Origin: Zoogloeaceae bacterium
GTDB lineage: Bacteria > Pseudomonadota > Gammaproteobacteria > Burkholderiales > Rhodocyclaceae
Length of the DNA stretch: 35,681 nt
Assembly (NCBI GenBank): GCA_031288305.1
Contig: JAITRP010000073.1
Coordinates: forward strand, 1 to 35,681
Reading direction: 5' to 3'
This document shows, in pieces, positions 9,901 through 17,700 of the stretch (position 1 is the first letter of the stretch; the number at the start of each line of letters is the position of its first letter). Both the position numbers and the translations under genes were made by a program. Under the pieces are notes generated by a model. The model searched no databases. It had not been told where the DNA came from and worked only from the letters and a program-made list of their open reading frames with translations.

Positions 9901-10134
9901 GTGGCGGGCGATGTCTTCAAGGTCAACGACTATCTGGACGCGCGCGGCCTGCGCAATAGCCAACTCTTCGCGCAACTGATCCAGGCCTTGATCGAACAGA
10001 GCCGCTTTGATGCCAGCGCGGAAGAGTGCTCCATCCTGGAGCGTTTGCAGAATTACCTGAAGTCGGTGGGCGGCGCGGCCCAAACGGCCCTTGGCCTTGA
10101 ATGGGCTGAAACGAGAAACGGAGAAAACCTGTGA
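6892..10134 (+). CDS. DUF1156 adenine/cytosine-N DNA methyltransferase
   Basis: A 1080-residue SAM-dependent DNA methyltransferase with an N-terminal DUF1156 region (KRLIEVAFPLKQTSIDSVHE, residues 6-25). SAM motif I is D136-PFAGGGAIPLEA and the catalytic motif IV is D647-PPY, the N6-adenine/N4-cytosine type. Between them is a ~510-residue insert carrying a probable zinc ribbon: C341-x2-C344 and C414-x2-C417. The frame is open further upstream, but I chose ATG 6892 because GGAG (6881-6884) sits 7 nt before it and MRKEMNGKRLIEVAFP is the family start. It would mark host DNA so that the helicase/nuclease partners spare it. Its stop overlaps the DUF499 start (GTGA). The middle of the gene (roughly 8310-9270) is visibly less GC-rich than either side, which suggests a recombined segment in the target-recognition part. 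Confidence 0.87.
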   Translation: MRKEMNGKRLIEVAFPLKQTSIDSVHEKNVRHGHISTLHIWPARRPLAACRAALIATLLPDPGDKEKRDEILKRLGGTLAKTLKKKKMPSGRVEEIEAWETEGGVLHWGRETSPDMDWFRKEIKKAYGGRAPRVLDPFAGGGAIPLEAMRLGCEVTAADINPVAWFVLKCTLEYPQKLAGQKRPLPEFVLRDVSFLTDYFKARGLKARDAERRARQAAGQARAARHENQDLFGLPDIEAEELKADLAWHVRAWGRWALNEAKKELARFYPTYADYCSIKPYQRVELDTDEPLKLVPVGENGETQIELLNAGFDAAYLDNPANPRWVAKPTVAYLWARTVHCKACRAEIPLLKTRWLARSDKKRVVLTLRPLEDKSGVEFGIDHNARPQGGNAAQRREYDKKLGAGTMSRAGVTCPCCGTIMTMEDLRLEGRAGRMGAAMTAVVTESPENKEYRLPTAHEIEMAVRATQKLESAFSEIPFGHPTEPTPKCGSGASRAFSVDGYGLDQWHKLFTPRQLLGLGRLLAATRKAASEATKHYTDVWPEALAAYLTCGFSRLLDFSNMGTQWKLDAMTINHSFVRFALPITWDCAESQLLGESAGSYLICCDRIATALDTYSTWSGQMDGTPHAVNGSATQARETGFDVVVTDPPYYDAIPYSDLMDFFYVWLRRTLYGLSPEFDVAFREALAPKWNHDSNDGELIDDSSRFEGDKEASKRNYEEGMACAFKACHGALKPDGRLVIVFAHKHPDAWETLVGAIIKAGFVVDGSWPIQTEQASRMRAIDSAALSSSVWLVCKKRDPDARAGWDAQVLKEMEASITAKLRDFWDAGIRGPDFVWAATGPAMEAYSRYPAVKKASEPGQLMMVAEFLGHVRRIVVDFVVGRVLTRGDASAMTGGHPLDDVTTYYLLHRQDFGLKDAPAGACILYAVSCGLSERDLADACEVLAKSGGEEETDDEEENSNASGGGMFRLKAWNARKNRSLGLETASGRAIPLVDQVHKLMRLWVAGDVFKVNDYLDARGLRNSQLFAQLIQALIEQSRFDASAEECSILERLQNYLKSVGGAAQTALGLEWAETRNGENL

Positions 10135-13100
10135 CCAAGACGAACGCAAAACCGTGGCATCAAGTGGTGCGACTGCGCGACGACATCACCCATCAGGAAC
10201 TGTCGCAGAAGCAGTTCGCCGCCGACCTCCACGACGTGGTGATGAACGTCAACCCCGGCGTCTATCACGATCCGCGCGAGTTCTTCGCGCTGACCTATCC
10301 CACAGTCAAGTTGCGCGATCTGGCGCGCGACGTGACGCAGCGCCTCTCGGGCCAGTCGGAAAAGGCCGTGCGCCAGTTGCACATGACCTTCGGCGGCGGC
10401 AAGACGCACGCCCTGATCACGCTGGTGCATCTGGCGGGCGATCCGGCGGCGCTGCCGGACATCCCGGCAGTACGGGAGTTCAAGGCGCATTGCGCGCTGA
10501 AAGGCGGCTTCCCGAAGGCGCGCGTGGCGGCGGTGGTCTTCGATCGCCTGGACGCCGAGATGGGCATGGAAGCCAGGGCGCCGGATGGAACGCGGCGCTT
10601 TTTCAAGATGCCGTGGAGCCTGATCGCGTGGCAGTTGGCGGGCGAAGCCGGGTTGCGACTACTGAAGGAGGACGGCACAGAGCGCGATACGCCTCCCGCC
10701 ACGAACGTCGTCGAGAGCCTGTTGGAACTTTCCCGAAGGGACATGCCGGGCGTGCTGATCCTGTTTGACGAAGTGCTGTGGTTCGTGCGCGTGATGGCCG
10801 ACATCGACGCCAAATGGATCGGGCGGATGCGCGAATTCATGCACAGCCTGACGCAGGCCGTGGCCAAGGCGCCGCAATGCTGCCTGGTGGCATCCTTGCT
10901 GGCCTCCGACGTAAACAAGATGGATGGCCTTGGCAAGCAGATCGGCAAGGAGCTGTACGACGAGTTCAAGCGTCTGGCCGACGAAGGCGTCCAGCCGGTC
11001 GAAAGCCAGGACGTGCCGGAAATCCTGCGGCGGCGTTTGCTGAAATTGGAAAGCTACAACGACAAGTCGCAGTGGCGAAGCCAGGTCGTCGCGGCGCTCA
11101 ATGGCATCCAGGCCATCGACGATTACACGGACAGGAACCGCGCCGCCGAGGAAAAGCGTTACGAGGACGCCTACCCTTTTCACCCGGCGTTGATCGAAAC
11201 GCTGTATCAGAAGTGGACGCAGCTTGAAGGTTTCCAGCAGACCCGCGGCATTTTGAAGACCTTGGCCTTGGCGCTGCGCGATGCGGTGAAGTGGGACACG
11301 CAGCCGTTGATCGGCGCGCAGGTTTTCTTGGCCGGACAGGGGGAGGAAGGCTTGAGCGCGGCCGCCGGCGAACTTGCCAACGACGCGATGCTGGAGCAAT
11401 ACGAAGGCCGCCGCCAGAACTGGAGGGCCATTCTGCAAGCCGAACTCGCTCACGCCAGGAAGGCGCAGGAAGGTCTGCTGGGCGTGCGGCAGCGCGAGAT
11501 CGAGCAGGCCGCGATGTCCGCCTTCCTGCACTCGCAGCCCATCGGCCAGCGCGCCACGACGCGGGACTTGAAGGTGCTGATCGGCGTCGGCTCGCCGGAC
11601 AAAATCGAACTGGACAAGGGGCTGACCCGCTGGTCGGAAATGTCGTGGTATCTGGACGACACGTTCACGTCCGACCGCGAAGCGGGTCTGCCGAAAATCT
11701 GGCGCCTGGGGTCGAAGCCCAACCTGAAGCAGATGCACCACGACGCGCGGCAGAATGTAAACCCAACCCATGTCGATACTGTGCTGGAAGAAGAAATCCG
11801 AAAGGCCAGGGCGCTGACCGAAGGCGCGCGCGGCGCGGGCGTAAAAGTGCATGTGCTGCCCGCGCGCCCCGCGGACATCGAGGACGACGGCGAATTCCAC
11901 TACGCCGTGCTGGGCCCCAAAGCGGCCTCGAACGGCAAGCCGAGCGCGGAGGCGCGGCGTTTCATCGACGAGACCACGGGTTCCGACAGGCCGCGCGCCC
12001 AGAACCGCAACGCGGTGGTGCTGGCCGTGCCTTCCGGTGACGGCATCGCGGTCGTCCGCGAGAAGGTGCGCGACGTACTGGGCTGGGAAAAGGTGCGCGA
12101 AATGTTGAAGGAGCGCGCCGACATCGACACGGCGGCCACGACGCGCCTGGAAGGCAACCTGCGCGCGGCGCGCGGCGAGATGGCGTCGCGGATCGCGATG
12201 GCGTACTGCATCGCCGTGACGGTGAACGACGCCAACGACGTGGCGGCCTACCGCATCAACGTGGACAACGATTCCTTGTTCGCCAGGATGGCTGCCGACA
12301 GGCGTCTGCGCATCGAAAGCACGGCGGTGAACGCCGAAGCTCTGCTGCCCGGCGGCCCGTTCGACCTGTGGGCGGCGGGCGACAAGGCGCGCTTCGTGAA
12401 GGACTTGGTGGGCGCGTTCGCGGCTACCGCGCGGCTGCCGAAAATGCTCAACCGCTCGGCGATTCTGGAGACCCTGCTGCAAGGCTGCGAGGCGGGTGAC
12501 TTTGTGCTGCGCGTGACGCGGGCCGACAAGTCGGCGCGCACCTTCTGGAAGAGTCGGCCCGACGATGCGGCGACCTCGGATTCCAGTCTGGAGGTGGCGC
12601 TGTCCGATGCCGTGACCCTGGCGGAACTGGATGCCGCACTCCTCGCCCCGAATGCCTTGCCCGGCCTGTGGAAGACGGACGCGATCACCTTGGCGGACAT
12701 CAGCGCCTACTTCTCCGGCAAGCATTTCGTGGAAGTGGACAAGGGCGGCTACGCCGAGAACGCGCTGATTCCGGCAGCCGAGCCAGCGGCCATTGCGGCT
12801 GCGGTGGCGGCAGCCGTGAAATCGGGACGCGTCTGGCTGGTCAATGGCGCGATCAGCGTGCTGGGCGAGAATGTTCCCGCCGGGTTCATCAACGAGTCGG
12901 CGCAACTGCTCGCCCCGCCGCCGTCATTCTCCAGCGTGGATGTGCTGCCCGATCAGCTTCCCGCTGCGTGGTCTGGCGGACAGAGCACGGCGCACCTGAT
13001 TCACGGCGCGCTGTCGGCGAAGCTCGGCAAGCCCCTGCCGTGGGCGCGCGCGGAACAGCCGCTCAGTGAGGCTTTCCGCTTGGGCTTGATCGAGCGCACC

Positions 13101-13409
13101 CTCGACTCGGCCCCGTGGCCTTGCGACATGGGTGGGGCATCAGCGGTCAAAATCCTCGTCGGCAAGCGCGAGGGGAAGGCGCCTCTGCCGGAACGCCGCG
13201 ACTCGAAAACCGCCACGGCGGAATTGCAATTGCACGAGGTGCAGGACTTGGCCGACCGCGTCGATGTCTTGCGCGAAGCCACGGCTGGCCATTCGCTGCG
13301 CATCCGCGTCACGGTCGAGGTTGGAGAGAACGGCCAGGTCGATCAGACCGTGGTGGACAAGGTCAACGCCGTGCTTTCCGAGGTGAAGACCGGATGGAAG
13401 GCGGAATAA
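10131..13409 (+). CDS. DUF499 P-loop ATPase
   Basis: A 1092-residue DUF499-family ATPase, the usual partner of DUF1156 methyltransferases in defence islands. The P-loop is FGGGKTHA (K91) and the Walker B strand is VLILFDEVLWFV (D213, E214). The start is GTG, overlapping the methyltransferase stop in GTGA, with GGAG about 10 nt upstream. The large C-terminal part is mixed alpha/beta and contains long charged helices; I recognise no nuclease motif in it. The family role is not settled: an ATP-driven motor or sensor within a helicase-methyltransferase complex is the likely reading. Codon use and GC content match the first part of the methyltransferase and the helicase, so these belong to one acquired block. 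Confidence 0.85.
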   Translation: MTKTNAKPWHQVVRLRDDITHQELSQKQFAADLHDVVMNVNPGVYHDPREFFALTYPTVKLRDLARDVTQRLSGQSEKAVRQLHMTFGGGKTHALITLVHLAGDPAALPDIPAVREFKAHCALKGGFPKARVAAVVFDRLDAEMGMEARAPDGTRRFFKMPWSLIAWQLAGEAGLRLLKEDGTERDTPPATNVVESLLELSRRDMPGVLILFDEVLWFVRVMADIDAKWIGRMREFMHSLTQAVAKAPQCCLVASLLASDVNKMDGLGKQIGKELYDEFKRLADEGVQPVESQDVPEILRRRLLKLESYNDKSQWRSQVVAALNGIQAIDDYTDRNRAAEEKRYEDAYPFHPALIETLYQKWTQLEGFQQTRGILKTLALALRDAVKWDTQPLIGAQVFLAGQGEEGLSAAAGELANDAMLEQYEGRRQNWRAILQAELAHARKAQEGLLGVRQREIEQAAMSAFLHSQPIGQRATTRDLKVLIGVGSPDKIELDKGLTRWSEMSWYLDDTFTSDREAGLPKIWRLGSKPNLKQMHHDARQNVNPTHVDTVLEEEIRKARALTEGARGAGVKVHVLPARPADIEDDGEFHYAVLGPKAASNGKPSAEARRFIDETTGSDRPRAQNRNAVVLAVPSGDGIAVVREKVRDVLGWEKVREMLKERADIDTAATTRLEGNLRAARGEMASRIAMAYCIAVTVNDANDVAAYRINVDNDSLFARMAADRRLRIESTAVNAEALLPGGPFDLWAAGDKARFVKDLVGAFAATARLPKMLNRSAILETLLQGCEAGDFVLRVTRADKSARTFWKSRPDDAATSDSSLEVALSDAVTLAELDAALLAPNALPGLWKTDAITLADISAYFSGKHFVEVDKGGYAENALIPAAEPAAIAAAVAAAVKSGRVWLVNGAISVLGENVPAGFINESAQLLAPPPSFSSVDVLPDQLPAAWSGGQSTAHLIHGALSAKLGKPLPWARAEQPLSEAFRLGLIERTLDSAPWPCDMGGASAVKILVGKREGKAPLPERRDSKTATAELQLHEVQDLADRVDVLREATAGHSLRIRVTVEVGENGQVDQTVVDKVNAVLSEVKTGWKAE

Positions 13410-13447
13410 TCAGCCGTTCGGCTGTCGAAGCGAAAGTCACGAACATC

Positions 13448-14013
13448 ATGGAATCCGCCCCGCAATCGAAATCCTGGAACGGCAACGCGCCGCCATTGAC
13501 GGACTGCGTTCGTCACGCCGTTCGCGGGAGTTCACAAAGCGGCAGCGCGACACCGAGGTTGCCGTGCAGAGGATTTTCGGGGCCGACAGTCGCCACTCGG
13601 CGGATTTCTCCGGCATCCGCTACTCGTTGATGGTCATGACAAGCAGCACGCCGGACTCTGATTTCCACGAAGCGTATCTGCATGGGCTGGATACGGCGAA
13701 GTCCATTCTGTCATCGATGATCGACAAGATTCGTGAAAACGATCTGGACTCTGACGCCGATAGTCCGACAAAGGTGGTCGGTGCGTTGGAGCAGGTGTGC
13801 CTGCGATTCCACATGGTTGCGCGGCAGCTTCGCGTCCGGCACTCGAACAGAACGACGCTGGAGATCGACGACGAATACGATGTCCAAGACCTGCTTCACG
13901 CCCTGCTGAAACTGAACTTCGACGATGTACACCGGCGTCAAACGCCCAAGAAGCGCCGCGGGATATGTCCAAGTCCCCATCCAGAATGCCCGCAACCGCT
14001 TCCAGGGAAGTGA
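13448..14013 (+). pseudogene. DpnII/MboI-type restriction endonuclease relic (frameshifted, truncated)
   Basis: From about 13453 the frame reads IRPAIEILERQRAAIDGLR, then VQRIFGADSRHSADFSGIRY, then FHMVARQLRVRHSNRTTLEI, then EYDVQDLLHALLKLNFDDV. These are characteristic of the DpnII/MboI-like restriction endonuclease domain often linked to defence genes. No start codon exists in that frame near the N-terminus; the ATG at 13448 is in another frame, and adding one base after ATGGA would give the expected MEIRPAIEIL start, so a 1-nt loss is likely. A GTG at 13564 could start a shortened form. After FDDV (13929) the expected RPEEWTPSYAG...MDF...EVKKT catalytic part is absent, and unrelated sequence runs to a stop at 14013. 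The gene is dead as a nuclease. Family assignment is from memory of the conserved block. Confidence 0.72.
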
Positions 14014-14246
14014 CATTGACTTCTCTTCAGCGCATGAGGGCGATGTTGCAGGGTACAGCGGATGTGGCGCAGCCGGTTCACGCAACGAAGCCGCCCGAAC
14101 GCAGGCCGCTCGTTCGCGGCATGGCGCAGGCTGTGTCCCTGGCGGGGCAACCGCGTCCGCTGGCGGATTTCCTGACGCCGGTCGTGGAAATTGCCGCGGC
14201 GCCATGCCATGACAATCCTGGGCAGGGCCGTCACTGTCCGCAGTGA
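13965..14246 (+). CDS. Small uncharacterised open frame at the island's right edge
   Basis: A possible 93-residue protein beginning MSKSPSRMPATASREVTLTS. I do not recognise it. It has no transmembrane segment, no signal peptide and no clear Shine-Dalgarno sequence; it is rich in Ala, Arg and Pro, as any frame in GC-rich DNA would be. It overlaps the end of the restriction endonuclease relic, and its stop codon (14244-14246) falls in the right arm of a perfect hairpin. It may be chance, or the 3' part of an older gene fused here by the event that cut the nuclease relic. Confidence 0.25.
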   Translation: MSKSPSRMPATASREVTLTSLQRMRAMLQGTADVAQPVHATKPPERRPLVRGMAQAVSLAGQPRPLADFLTPVVEIAAAPCHDNPGQGRHCPQ

Positions 14247-14252
14247 CGGCCC
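14225..14252. terminator. Perfect 12-bp hairpin closing the island
   Basis: GGGCCGTCACTG (14225-14236) and CAGTGACGGCCC (14241-14252) are exact reverse complements separated by TCCG. No T-run follows on either side, so it is terminator-like but not a textbook intrinsic terminator; a repeat palindrome or a recombination end is also possible. The next ~220 bases (14253-14474) hold no gene I can support. Confidence 0.5.
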
Positions 14253-14474
14253 GGACGACTGCCGCAACATGACGAATGTCCCCATGGCGCAGGTTCCTGC
14301 AAGCGCTACTCCAGCACACCCCCCGATCCAGCGCCGGATCTCCGCGATCTCGATTACGCGGCCTGGCGCTTTCCGCGGCATACCTTATCAATCGTATCTT
14401 GCGCGTCAGTCAAACAATCCTTTATTTTCTTGCCGGTCTGTCTTGGGATTATCCCCTGCAAAGGGTCTGGAACC

Positions 14475-14615
14475 AGGGGCGCGCGCAGTGCGTCCCACAT
14501 GGTCGTGTGGGCGGGTTGCGTTGCCTTTCTTCCAGAAAATTCCAAAAAAGGGCGAGCGAAGCAGTCTTTCTTGCTGTCTGGACAGTCAACAATGAGCGGA
14601 TTTTGCTTCTTGACG
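14475..14615 (-). repeat. Dispersed repeat element, copy A (inverted)
   Basis: Read on the minus strand this stretch has the same order of parts as 15200-15343: CGTCAAGAAGCAAAATCC (14615-14598), GCCCTTTTTTGG, AAAGGCAACGCAA, and a GCGCGC-rich end (CACTGCGCGCGCCCC near 14478-14492). It also holds a small hairpin CCCACA-TGGTCG-TGTGGG (14494-14511). It lies in a gap without genes (14247-14721) upstream of the lipoprotein gene. Confidence 0.6.
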
Positions 14616-14721
14616 ACCCCTTACACCCTGTAACGATTGGCAAAGCAAACCAATGCCCCGGGCGTCTATAGTGAGATTGCGTATCGCGCGGGTTCCAAGG
14701 AACATTGATCGGAGGTGTGCC

Positions 14722-15195
14722 ATGAAGAGGATCGTGCTGCTGTTCGTGCTGGCGTTGTTGTCGGGATGCGCGACGCGCCATGCGGAGCATGTCGGTTACC
14801 ACGAGACCCCGGTCGCATTCGGCGGTCCCGACTATTACTGGTTCGAATACCGGCGTCCGATCATCCATCCGGCGCCGCATGTGTATTATTACCGCGGCGG
14901 CGGCGGGCATGCGCTGCATCATCCGCCCGCGTCGCGCCCTGCTGTGCCGCATGCCGCCGGTCGCCAGGGAGCAGGCGGCGGGCATCCCCCAAGATCGGAA
15001 GTCCGCCCGCCGCGACACATTGACCGGCGCGCGCCAGCCGCCACCTTCAACCGGCAACCGCGGGCAACCGGCAGGACGAACGCCGCGCCCGCGTTTTCTC
15101 GTCCAGGCAGCGCCGCGCCCAGAACCTCCGGCGCAGGCCGGGCAAGCTCCGGCGCAGGCCGGATGGGCGGCAGCGGTCGGGGCAGGGGGCGGTAG
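14722..15195 (+). CDS. Small Gly/Pro/Arg/His-rich lipoprotein
   Basis: A 157-residue predicted outer-membrane or periplasmic lipoprotein. The signal peptide MKRIVLLFVLALLSGC has a clean lipobox (LLSGC), so Cys16 would be lipidated after cleavage. Residues ~30-60 are aromatic (YYWFEYRR, HVYYYRGGGG); the rest is low-complexity, rich in Pro, Gly, Arg, His and Ala, and ends GRMGGSGRGRGR. The start at ATG 14722 is set by GGAGG at 14711-14715 with a 6-nt gap and by the signal peptide. The frame stays open upstream, but that part has no such features. I do not recognise the family. It is a single gene, flanked by inverted repeat copies, with a strong terminator behind it. Confidence 0.75.
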   Translation: MKRIVLLFVLALLSGCATRHAEHVGYHETPVAFGGPDYYWFEYRRPIIHPAPHVYYYRGGGGHALHHPPASRPAVPHAAGRQGAGGGHPPRSEVRPPRHIDRRAPAATFNRQPRATGRTNAAPAFSRPGSAAPRTSGAGRASSGAGRMGGSGRGRGR

Positions 15196-15199
15196 GAAA

Positions 15200-15343
15200 C
15201 GTCAAAAAGTAAAAACCTGCTTTTTGCCGGTTCGGTTGGCAAAAAAGGGCAGGCAAAGCCTGCCCTTTTTTGGGGTAAAGGCAACGCAAGACCAGCGCGG
15301 CCTGTAGGGGTAGGGTTGTCGCAGGGGCGCATTGCGCGCGCCC
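15200..15343 (+). repeat. Dispersed repeat element, copy B
   Basis: This copy starts 5 nt after the lipoprotein stop. It contains CGTCAAAAAG (15200-15209), a hairpin CAAAAAG...CTTTTTG (15203-15226), a strong terminator (15241-15271), AAAGGCAACGCAAGACC and a closing AGGGGCGCATTGCGCGCGCC. The same parts occur in the opposite orientation upstream of the gene (14475-14615). Confidence 0.6.
15241..15271. terminator. Strong bidirectional intrinsic terminator
   Basis: AAAAAAGGGCAGGC (15241-15254) and GCCTGCCCTTTTTT (15258-15271) form a perfect 14-bp stem with an AAA loop. The T-run on the right serves the lipoprotein gene; the A-run on the left would serve transcription from the other side. Confidence 0.9.
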
Positions 15344-15377
15344 GTTGGCCGTCACGCGGCGAATGATTTGCGGGGGT

Positions 15378-15389
15378 GGGCGTACGCCC
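15378..15389. repeat. REP-like palindrome upstream of uvrD
   Basis: GGGCGTACGCCC is a perfect 12-bp palindrome in a GC-rich setting (GGGGGTGGGCGTACGCCCCT). Such short GTACGCCCC palindromes recur between genes in many betaproteobacteria. The 282-bp gap 15196-15477 holds this, repeat copy B and the terminator; I see no gene in it and no clear LexA box before uvrD. Confidence 0.5.
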
Positions 15390-15477
15390 CTGCTTTCGCG
15401 CCCATTCCAGATTGTTGTTTTTGCGTGGCGTGAACGTGCGAAAATCTACACAGTCTTGATTTTCGATTGCCGGACGA

Positions 15478-17700
15478 ATGACCACCGAAACGCTGTCTAC
15501 GAGGACGCTGATTGACCTGAACGAGCCGCAGCAACACGCGGTTGCCTTGCCCGTGACGCAACCGCCGACGCACGGCCTGATTCTGGCGGGGGCGGGGAGC
15601 GGCAAGACCAGGGTGTTGACGACGCGCATCGCCTGGCTGCTGGCAAGCGGGCAGGCGGGCGCGCACGAGATTTTGGCGGTCACGTTCACCAACAAGGCGG
15701 CGCGCGAGATGCTTGCCCGCCTGACGGCGCAGACGGCGGCGCATGTGCGCAGACTGTGGATTGGCACTTTTCACGGACTGTGCAATCGTCTGCTGCGCCT
15801 GCATCATCGCGAGGCGAATCTGCCGCAGACCTTCCAGATTCTCGATGTGGCCGACCAGTTGGCGGCGATCAAGCGGCTCATGAAAAGCCTGAACATCGAC
15901 GACGAAAAATATCCGCCGCGCGAGATGCAATATTTCATCAACGCGCACAAGGAAAAGGGACTGCGCGCGGATGACGTGGAAATCTGGGACAACATCACGC
16001 GCAAGAAGGCGGAAATTTATGCGGAATATGAAGCGCAATGCCAGCGCGAGGGCGTGGCGGATTTTGCCGAGCTGTTGCTGCGCGCCTACGAGCTTTTGTT
16101 GCGCCAGGAGCCATTGCGGACGCATTACCAGCAACGCTTCCGGCATATCCTGGTCGATGAGTTCCAGGATGCCAATCGTCTGCAATACAACTGGCTGAAA
16201 TTGCTGGCGGGCGGGGGAGCGGCAATGTTCGCGGTGGGAGACGATGATCAGAGCATCTACGCCTTCCGGGGCGCGGAAGTCGGCAACATGCGCGATTTCG
16301 AGCGTGAATTTCCGGACGTGCGGGTCATCCGCCTGGAGCAGAATTACCGTTCGCACGGACACATCCTTGCCGCCGCCAACGCGCTGATTCAGCACAACCG
16401 CGAGCGGCTGGGCAAGGAACTATGGACGGATGCGGGTGAAGGCGAGCCGATTCGGGTGTATGAGGCGATGGGCGATCAGGATGAGGCCGGTTTCGTGGCC
16501 GACGAGACGCGCGCCTTGGTGGAAGAGGGCGCCCATCGCGGCCAGATTGCCGTGCTGTACCGTTCCAACGCCCAGTCGCGGGTTCTGGAACACGAGTTTT
16601 TCGCGCGCGGCGTCACTTATCGAGTGTATGGCGGCCTGCGCTTTTTCGAGCGCCAGGAGATAAAGCACGCGCTTGCCTACTTGCGCCTCATCGCCAATCC
16701 GGCTGACGATGCCGCCTTTTTGCGCGTGGCAAATTTTCCCGCGCGCGGCATCGGCGCGCGCAGCCTGGAAAACCTGCAGGCAAGCGCGCGCCAGATCAAC
16801 GCCAGCCTGTATGCCGCCGCCGCCTCGCTGTCCGGCAAGGCCGCCGTCACGGCGGGCGGCTTCGTGCGGCTGATCGAGGAGATGCGTGTACAAACCCAGG
16901 CGCTTTCCTTGCCGGAGCAGATCGAGCATGTCATCGAACACAGCGGCCTTGCCGGGCACTACCAGAACGAAAAGGAAGGACAGGAACGGCTGGAAAACCT
17001 GGACGAACTCATCAATGCCGCCGCTGTTTTCGCAAACGACGAGGAAGCGGGGCGCGCCGCGGAGTCGGGCGGGATGCTCCCGGCCTTTCTTGGCTACGCT
17101 TCGCTGGAATTCGGCGAACACCAGGCGGGCGAGGGCGAAGAGGCGGTGCAACTGATGACCGTCCATGCGGCCAAGGGACTGGAATTCGATGTGGTGTTCA
17201 TCACCGGACTGGAACAGGGGTTGTTCCCGCATGACAACGCCGCGTCGGAGGCGCGCGGGCTGGAAGAAGAGCGCCGCCTGATGTATGTCGCCATCACCCG
17301 CGCCCGCCGGCGGCTATACCTTTCTTCCGCGCAAACCCGCATGCTGCACGGCCAGACTCGCTACGCCATGCCTTCGCAATTTCTCGCGGAACTGCCGCCT
17401 GAATGCCTGAAACTGCTGTCGCGGCAAAAGGCCGCGCGTTCGGATGCCGCCTTCTGGCGCGAAGGCTTTGCTCCGTTCAAACGTCCGCCCGCCGCTACCC
17501 GCGCGCCCGCGGATTTTGCGCCGGAACTTCCCGGCGGGCTGAAACTGGGAATGAATGTGCGCCACGCCAGATTCGGTTTTGGCGTCATCACGGACGCCAA
17601 GGGCAGCGGCGAGGAGGCCAGGGTGGAGGTGAATTTCGGCAGCGCGGGCATAAAATGGCTGGCGCTGGCTTATGCCCAACTAAAACCCGCGCCGCCATGA
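15478..17700 (+). CDS. uvrD: DNA helicase II, UvrD
   Basis: A 740-residue superfamily 1A 3'-5' DNA helicase, close to the usual ~720 residues of UvrD. It unwinds DNA in nucleotide excision repair and mismatch repair. Visible motifs in order are LNEPQQHAV (Q motif), ILAGAGSGKT (Walker A, K43), VTFTNKAAREM (Ia), LVDEFQD (motif II, D227), GDDDQSIYAFRGA (III), LEQNYRS (IV), LMTVHAAKGLEFDVVFI (V) and RRLMYVAITRARRRL (VI). The C-terminal tail (RHARFGFGVITDA...GIKWLALAYAQL) is the UvrD/PcrA-type tail, not the Rep type. The start ATG at 15478 precedes the Q motif directly; ribosome binding is weak. The stop overlaps the next start as ATGA, which suggests co-translation with the PP0621-type gene and pilS. 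Confidence 0.93.
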   Translation: MTTETLSTRTLIDLNEPQQHAVALPVTQPPTHGLILAGAGSGKTRVLTTRIAWLLASGQAGAHEILAVTFTNKAAREMLARLTAQTAAHVRRLWIGTFHGLCNRLLRLHHREANLPQTFQILDVADQLAAIKRLMKSLNIDDEKYPPREMQYFINAHKEKGLRADDVEIWDNITRKKAEIYAEYEAQCQREGVADFAELLLRAYELLLRQEPLRTHYQQRFRHILVDEFQDANRLQYNWLKLLAGGGAAMFAVGDDDQSIYAFRGAEVGNMRDFEREFPDVRVIRLEQNYRSHGHILAAANALIQHNRERLGKELWTDAGEGEPIRVYEAMGDQDEAGFVADETRALVEEGAHRGQIAVLYRSNAQSRVLEHEFFARGVTYRVYGGLRFFERQEIKHALAYLRLIANPADDAAFLRVANFPARGIGARSLENLQASARQINASLYAAAASLSGKAAVTAGGFVRLIEEMRVQTQALSLPEQIEHVIEHSGLAGHYQNEKEGQERLENLDELINAAAVFANDEEAGRAAESGGMLPAFLGYASLEFGEHQAGEGEEAVQLMTVHAAKGLEFDVVFITGLEQGLFPHDNAASEARGLEEERRLMYVAITRARRRLYLSSAQTRMLHGQTRYAMPSQFLAELPPECLKLLSRQKAARSDAAFWREGFAPFKRPPAATRAPADFAPELPGGLKLGMNVRHARFGFGVITDAKGSGEEARVEVNFGSAGIKWLALAYAQLKPAPP

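Noticed and set aside
10659-12905. 748-codon open frame on the minus strand opposite the DUF499 gene
   Set aside because: Same shadow effect; no motif, no ribosome site, and the + strand protein has Walker A and B.
15420-15477. LexA (SOS) box before uvrD
   Set aside because: No CTG-N10-CAG palindrome is present; ACACAG is only a chance half-match.
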